Assembly: GCA_028551475.1 (NCBI GenBank)
Contig: CM052362.1
Coordinates: 21,930,021-21,994,020 of the forward strand
Reading direction: 5' to 3'
Source of the DNA: Casuarina equisetifolia
Lineage: Eukaryota > Streptophyta > Magnoliopsida > Fagales > Casuarinaceae
DNA length: 64,000 bases
The notes beneath the pieces were generated by a model. The model made no database searches. It worked only from the letters and a program-made list of their open reading frames with translations, and was not told the origin of the DNA. Each line of letters begins with the position of its first letter. Position 1 is the first letter of the stretch. Below are positions 58,358 to 64,000 of this stretch, piece by piece. Made by a program: the position numbers and the translations under genes.

Positions 58358-59071
58358 GAGCAATGGGGTTAACGACAACAGCAACCTTGAGGCGGTGATA
58401 CCAGCGGTCATCTTCTCGATCGGCCACTAGTTGAAGGCTGCAGAAGAAAAGAGAAAGATCGCCTGTCCTAGCAACACGGAAATACATCTTGTCCGTGTTG
58501 TGGAAAGTCAACGGCAAAAGATCACCAGATTCAATTGCACGTGCTCTCCATCTCAAGCAAGAGCGAGCGTGCAAAATCCTATTTAGTTAGTACACAACAC
58601 GCGCAACTTCTTTTCGCGCGTAACATATAGGTGCCATCTCAGATTTTTGTCGAACTAGCGCATCACGCGCAGCTTCATTTCTGCGTGCCACATGTGCGCC
58701 AAGTGTTTCTCAAGATTTAGTTGAAGTCCCCACTTCGTTTGCTTTCATGGTTGGGATCGAGTAATTTAAATGAGCAGATTTAATTACAAAAAAGGAAAAA
58801 AAAAAAAAAAAAAGGAGAGAGAAGAAGGAAGAAGGTGGAATAAATATTTCAGTATCTACACGATAAACAGAGAGAATTGATGCACGAGGGGATAACAACC
58901 AAGCCATTGCCTATACTGATGATTTAACACTTGGGGCGAAGTGCTCCTTTTCACTTGGGGGCTGAAATTTTGAAGCGCAGCAACTCAAAAGTCCGAAAAG
59001 CAACATTAATGTATTTACCTACGCTCGACTGGAAGTCGGGAACTTTGGCCAGTTCTTGTTCTGCGCGGGCG
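58358..59071. other. unidentified DNA inside locus J/K
   Basis: Part of the 4.6-kb insertion. The minus strand holds two open stretches, 58366-58574 (MYFRVARTGDLSLFF and VVVNPIA) and an ATG frame 59139-58951 whose start is hydrophobic and secretion-signal-like (LLHFSLLFTVLLLQH). I cannot assign either to a family. Poly-A at 58794-58812. Confidence 0.4.
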
Positions 59072-59156
59072 TGTTGAAGTAGCAAAACAGTAAAGAGCAG
59101 GGAAAAATGGAGAAGATCATCCAACAGATTTGAGGCCATTCATCATTAGTGCAAGC
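59072..59156 (+). repeat. inverted repeat, left arm
   Basis: Starts TGTTGAAGTAGCAAAACAG and matches the reverse complement of 62915-63000. A TATA-like 'ctataaatg' lies downstream at 59312, as in an LTR or promoter. Confidence 0.7.
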
Positions 59157-59462
59157 CAGCTAGGAGCAAATTCAAGCTAACTATGCGCGATGCACGAGAT
59201 CAAACGGTGCAACACATGGACGTCTACGCATCTTACGGTCTACGCTGATGACCGCTCAGATTGCTAGAAGCTCCAGAAGAAAATATTTGCCTTCACATTT
59301 AATGCTTAAACATCTATAAATGCCGAGTAAAGCTTACAGAAATGTGTGTAAAAGAAATAGAGAGAAAGCCCTTGTGCAATGGTTGGCGAATGGCCCTGCC
59401 ATTATGGTTTTTCAAAACTATGCTCTCGATGTTTCAATTACTTTAGCAAGTTATGTTTTATT

Positions 59463-62400
59463 TAAAAGTAAAATACCGAAAGATTAGAAATAGAAAATAC
59501 AATGCATTGTGAATAATTTTCAATACATTTTGTTTGTATAGTGAGTGTCAATTTATAATGTTACAAAAGCTAGTAAGAAATGGAAATGAGTTTGGTATAA
59601 TTTATGATTTAATTTCATGAGAGATTGGATTGAGGAAAACTTTTGAGTATCTTCCATTTCCTAAGGACCATTATTTGGTATACCTCCAAGGGAAAGAATC
59701 TTATGAAGAGGTAATCAAAATTGTGAAGTCTTAATAGGTGAAGTAGATGAGGGTTCGTTAGTAATGAATGGAAAAACATCATCATCATCAAAGGTTGCAT
59801 CAATAAGGATGTATACTTTGTTGATGTGAAGGCATAAACAACGATAGCCTTTGTATTTAGTTGGGTAGTGCAAGAATACACAATCCATGGATTGAGAAAG
59901 TAGTTTGTGTTTTATATAAGAATGAAGGTATGGATATACAAAGCACCTTAAAACTTTTAGATGAAAGATGGAGGGAGATATGCAAAATAATTTTTTTCAT
60001 AGGGATTTATTATGAATAATGGGACAAGGTAAGCAATTAATAACATAGACCACAACTCAAAGGCATAATCCTAGTAGATTAAAGGGATTTAAGTTTGATT
60101 TAATAAAGAAAGCATAGTTTCAACGATGTGGTGATGCTTGCATTTAGTAAAGCCATTTTGAAAGGGGGCATAAGGGCAAGAGATGCAATGAAAAATGCCT
60201 GATTACTGGAATATGTGCATAATGGAAAAGAGGTAAATTTTGTGGCCTCATCACATAGTATATACTTTATTTTATTTTGGAGTTAATTCTTGACAAACCA
60301 TTGAAATGATTGAAAATTAAAAAAAATTGATTATGTTTTTGAAAAGAATAAAGTCATGAAAATTTTGAAAAATCATCCACAAAATAAATATAATACTTAT
60401 TGCCTATTGAGGAGGTAATTGGGGTAGGCTCCCCCATGTCAAAATGGACTAGATCAAGAGGGGCCTGAGAGACCATATAGGTTGAGGGATAAGCCTTGCA
60501 AGTGTTTTGGCTAAGTTAACAAGCTTTGCACGAAATGGGTGGATTTCCTAAAAAAATTATTTTCATTAATTAAAGTAAATGAATTACATTTTTGTAATTG
60601 GCATGTCCTAATCTAATATGCCATTTTTCTAACATATCCTTATGTGCTAGCATTGCCACGAGCTTTTGCCTCAAATTATAGAAGTCAAGTAGTAGAGTTT
60701 GCGATCAACTAGCCCATGGATGATTGTTTTCTCCATAGTCATATATTATACCACACGTAAATTAAGATAGAATAAAAAAAAACACAATTATTTTCCTATG
60801 TAAATTGAGATACCAATAAAAGGTTCTTTGTAATTGATGGGACAACAAAAATTTGAGACATTGAAAATATATTAGGTTGAGAAATAGTATATATGTAGCT
60901 TATAGGTAAGTCAACACTATCATTTACAATGACTTATTAAGGCCTAAAATAGGCCATGATATTGTCCAAATTCATTGGATATGGTGTTATGTAGTTGGTG
61001 GCCCCAAAATTAGGGTACCAATCAATATCGAACTAGGTCATAACAAAGGAAAAGCTAGTTAACATACAATTAGGAAAGTTGTAGGCCATATGTGGAGCTA
61101 GAAATAAAGGCCCACTAAAGTCAAAAGTAGGGTTGGGTCGGTGGGCTTACAAGTGAGGTGGCCCATTAAAGTCATACAAAATTTGATTAGCTTAAGTAGT
61201 AACTAACGAGTATTAGATCGATTATAGGCAAGATCTATTATATTATAATATATAGTGTAAGGACATATAGGTCAGTTCACTATTCATTAAGTGAATGATT
61301 GTGATGTATTAAGACACCATGTGAGGTGTATGGATTGTGCGTGCGTGATATAGGAGTGAGCTATGAGAGTAAGCTTTATAACAGAAAGCAAGTTTCTTTG
61401 TAAGCCACTAGAGATAAGAAAAGAGTTACCCCTAAAATGGAAGTACTTTTTTAGGCTTGAACCACTCTATATATTTGTGTTAGTGTGTGTGCATTGATTG
61501 ATGCTCCTTGGAACCCCATTAACAAGATCAACATTAGGTTGCATAATGTTTCAGGTCAATAACAAGGACAAACGCATGGGTGTATCATTGGGGTTGGAAT
61601 TTGAGGCCTATGGTAGTTAAGCCAACAATATTCTAGTTGTTGTTGTTGTTGCTAGAAGAGAACACCACTGTCAAGATACTTTACTTGGTAAGCTCCTTCG
61701 TTGCTTTGTGGGTGAGCAATAACCCACAAAGATCTTCTCACGAAAGAAAAGAAATCTAGCTATGCACTATAATAGCCATCGCAGGGGTGCATAAGAGGGT
61801 CTAAGGCCCTAAAAAAGAAGTTAAAAACTCCTTGTTAGAGATGGATTTTCCAACATTACCTAATTGATCAACAAAAGCATTGATTTCTTGCAAAAATTCA
61901 CTTATCAATATATGGCCTTTTTGCATAGTTTGAAGTCGAATACACAAGGAAGCATGAGCATAATTTGGGGTTTTAAATTCTACAGCAAGTTCCTTCCCAG
62001 CATTAGTTGCATGGTCATTGTTGGGAGATATATTAGACCATGACATTAGAATAAGTGTTCAAGATCCACCCTAATGCAGTTTGATCTCAATGTGCTAGTT
62101 GGTGTAGGTTGGATTTGGAACTTGGATGTTGGAACCATTTGCATCATTAATGGTGGCATATTGCTAAGGACAAGGATAATAGCCATCTAAAATAGAAAGC
62201 AACCTACTTGCCCAAAGGTAAGGGACTATTCTCATTTCTAGACAAGGAAGTTGTGGCCTTCCAAGCATACTCCAACAATTAGAATGGAGGCAATCCCTAG
62301 TGCGGGAATGGCAGTAGTGGAAAAGGTATTAGCAGCATGAAATGAAGTAGAAAACACTATGGACCTAGATTAGAAAACAAACAACAGTGACAAATGATAC

Positions 62401-62829
62401 CAAGTTAAAAGTAAAAAACCAAAAGATTAAAAATAGAAAATACAACATATTGTGAATAATTTTTGATGAATTTTTTTACAATGTCAATTTATAATGTTAC
62501 AAAGGCTAGTAAGAAATGTAAATGAGTTTGGTACAATTTATAATTTGATTTCATGAGAGATTGGATTGAAAGAAACTTTTAAATATCTTTCGTACCTTGT
62601 CTTGAGTAATTTTCCATTTTGGTTGATGGTAACAGAAGGTTGATTTGAATTTCAAATTCCTTCTTTCCTGGAGTGGTTAATTGCCCATAGTTGGTTGATT
62701 CTTTGAGTTAGTGAGATGATCTTTTGGGTTGGTGAGGCTGACATGGCTCTTGTTATTGACGTGGTTAAGTGATGTTGATGTGGAGTGGGTAGTGTTGACA
62801 TGGATGATTGAGTTAGGTTGCCTCAATAT
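59463..62829 (-). mobile_element. Ty1/copia retrotransposon lacking RT (Copia-3)
   Basis: Minus orientation. The 5' LTR is about 62406-62829, followed on minus by a primer site TGGTATCATTTG. Gag remains at 61801-62046 (LQTMQKGHILISEFLQEINA). Integrase remains at about 60300-60500 (LDLVHFDMGEPTPITSSIG, then YIYFVDDFS) and 59615-59881 (GYRCLCLHINKVYI in a neighbouring frame). RT and RNase H are absent: integrase runs straight into a shortened 3' LTR at about 59463-59645 that matches 62406-62590 ('aatttataatgttacaaa', 'catgagagattggattga'). So it is an internal-deletion derivative. Confidence 0.75.
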
Positions 62830-62914
62830 CTATTACTTTAATAAATTATATTTTTGATGTTTATATTACTTTAGTTTGTCAATTTTTTATGTTTATGTAG
62901 TTGCGCTTATTACC

Positions 62915-63000
62915 TTGCACTAATGATGTAAGAGCCTCAAATTTGTTGGATGATCTTTTCACACTTTTCCCTACTATTTACAATTTTGCTTACTTCAACA
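62915..63000 (-). repeat. inverted repeat, right arm
   Basis: The reverse complement matches 59072-59156 with scattered changes (for example 'gatcatccaaca' and 'atttgaggc'). It ends exactly where P450 K sequence resumes. Just before it, 62831-62893 is an AT-rich doubled segment resembling 59428-59462. Confidence 0.7.
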
Positions 63001-63823
63001 CCCCCCACTAACAAGATCATCTCTAGCAATTAGCATAACATCAACTCCACCTTTTACGAACCTATTTGGCACATCCTTTGCCGGAATCTCAATTCAGAGA
63101 TCCTCCACCCGTCGCCCGTCAAGTCCTACTCTCGTGTGTGGAAGTTGCCAGATGAGAAAATGAAGCTTGACATCGAGGAAGCGATTACCTTGTGCTCTGA
63201 GTTTCTCAATGCAGGCACTGACACTACGACCACAACACTGCAGTGGCGAAATTGGTGAAATACCCACATGTCCAAGAAAGGCTTTTCCCAGAGTGTAAGG
63301 GGGCTATGGTGGGAGAAGGACAGGAAGAGGTGAAGGAGGAGGATTTGCATATGCTGCCATACTTGAAGACAGTGATTTTGGAGGGCTTAAGGTGGCACCC
63401 GCCTGGGCACTGTGTTGCCGCATGTGGTGACAGAGGATGTAATTTTGGACGGCTATTTGATACCTAAGAATGGCAATGTGAACTTCATGGTGGCGGAGAT
63501 GGGTTGGGACCCTAAGGCGTGGGAGGATCCCATGGCTTTCAAGCCTGAAAGGTTTTTGAGCGGGGAAATGCTAGAGAGAAATTGATTGAGTTTGATATAA
63601 TGGGAAGCAGAGAGATTAAGGTGATGCCTTTCGGGGCAGGGAGGAGAATTTGTCCTGGTTTTGGCTTGGCAATTCTCCATTTAGAATATTTTGTGGCTAA
63701 TTTGGTGTGGAACTTTGAGTGGAAGGCTGTGGATGGAGATGAGGTTGATTTGTCAGAGAAGCCAGAGTTCACTATAGTGATGAAGTATCCATTGAAGGCA
63801 TACTCCAAGGTTTTGAAAAGTCA
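63001..63823 (+). pseudogene. CYP89 P450 pseudogene (locus J/K, part 3)
   Basis: Resumes P450 sequence (TNKIISSN) where part 2 stopped. A large internal deletion near 63140 joins SYSRVWK to the LPDEKMKLD region, about 150 codons apart in intact copies. A 7-bp deletion near 63246 (missing 'ataatgg'), a 2-bp loss near 63412 and another slip near 63572 break the frame. The I-helix [22 protein letters not shown] and haem loop [10 protein letters not shown] can still be read in pieces. The end near 63823 lost the normal stop position. It shares MGWDPK with I, so it is probably a tandem copy of I. Confidence 0.88.
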
Positions 63824-64000
63824 AGTTGATTTCCTATATAAACTATTAAGGCTAAATAAAAACATGAAACTTTTTAATCATTTTAATTTATTGTCATGTC
63901 CATGCTTTACAGTTTTCATACAAGATCAATTAGGTCTAAATAACTATAAACTATTACAAGATTAAGCCAATATATTTTACGCTTTTATTTTATGTACATA
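63824..64000. other. 3' flank of J/K
   Basis: Starts like other CYP89 3' flanks ('gtcaagttgatttccta'), then AT-rich; nothing further seen. Confidence 0.5.

Noticed and set aside
58338-58574. 78-codon minus frame at the left edge of the J/K insertion
   Set aside because: Part of it overlaps the P450 fragment antisense, and I could not tie the rest to a family; described only as unidentified DNA.
59379-59465. Possible first exon after a TATA box at 59312 (MVGEWPCHYGF)
   Set aside because: Stops after 28 codons and lies within a repeated segment that looks like an LTR; not enough to call a gene.

Overview
This is nuclear DNA of a flowering plant, most likely a woody eudicot; I cannot name the species. 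The evidence is a head-to-tail array of intronless cytochrome P450 genes of the plant A-type CYP89 family, degenerate Ty1/copia and TRIM retrotransposons primed by initiator Met-tRNA, a decayed plastid rpoC1-rpoC2 insertion, and fragments that look like a plant nucleoporin (NUP35) gene. No tRNA, rRNA, CRISPR array or bacterial-type operon was seen. Most intergenic DNA is AT-rich.

Layout. All P450 loci lie on the + strand; I call them A to K. A (1502-3139) has a replaced C-terminus. B (9143-10681) and C (20393-21931) are intact, very similar, and lie in duplicated blocks (about 5.6-11.6 kb and 14.1-22.7 kb). D (23800-25363) has one nonsense codon and one frameshift. E (26466-28031) is intact. 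A 352-bp TRIM and a copia element (29.1-35.0 kb) follow. F (36.7-37.5 kb) survives as two fragments. A 2.4-kb plastid rpoC1/rpoC2 insertion (37.9-40.3 kb) directly abuts the 5'-truncated pseudogene G (40317-41582). H (42504-50238) is split by a 6.2-kb copia element with a recognisable 5-bp target duplication. A 2.7-kb block with NUP35-like fragments sits in its 3' flank. I (55725-57293) is intact. J/K (57601-63823) appears to be one P450 pseudogene broken twice, by a second TRIM and by a 4.6-kb complex insertion that holds a third copia element and an inverted repeat.

Function. Four loci (B, C, E, I) keep all P450 hallmarks: N-terminal membrane anchor, proline-rich hinge, I-helix A/G-G-x-D-T-T, ExxR, PERF-like motif and FxxGxRxCxG haem loop. 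They should be ER-bound monooxygenases that draw electrons from NADPH-P450 reductase. The one well-characterised family member I can name is Arabidopsis CYP89A9, which deformylates chlorophyll catabolites; the substrates here cannot be read from sequence. The array looks like a birth-and-death cluster: segmental duplications have swapped 5' and 3' flanks between members, tandem repeats have expanded in promoter regions, and four independent rearrangement breakpoints in G, H and J/K fall within about 65 bp of the same stretch of P450 coding sequence. I did not find a clearly new biological system. The most unusual items are that breakpoint cluster, the plastid-derived insertion with a 65-bp satellite grown from rpoC2 sequence, the two very small TRIM elements, and the NUP35-like insertion.
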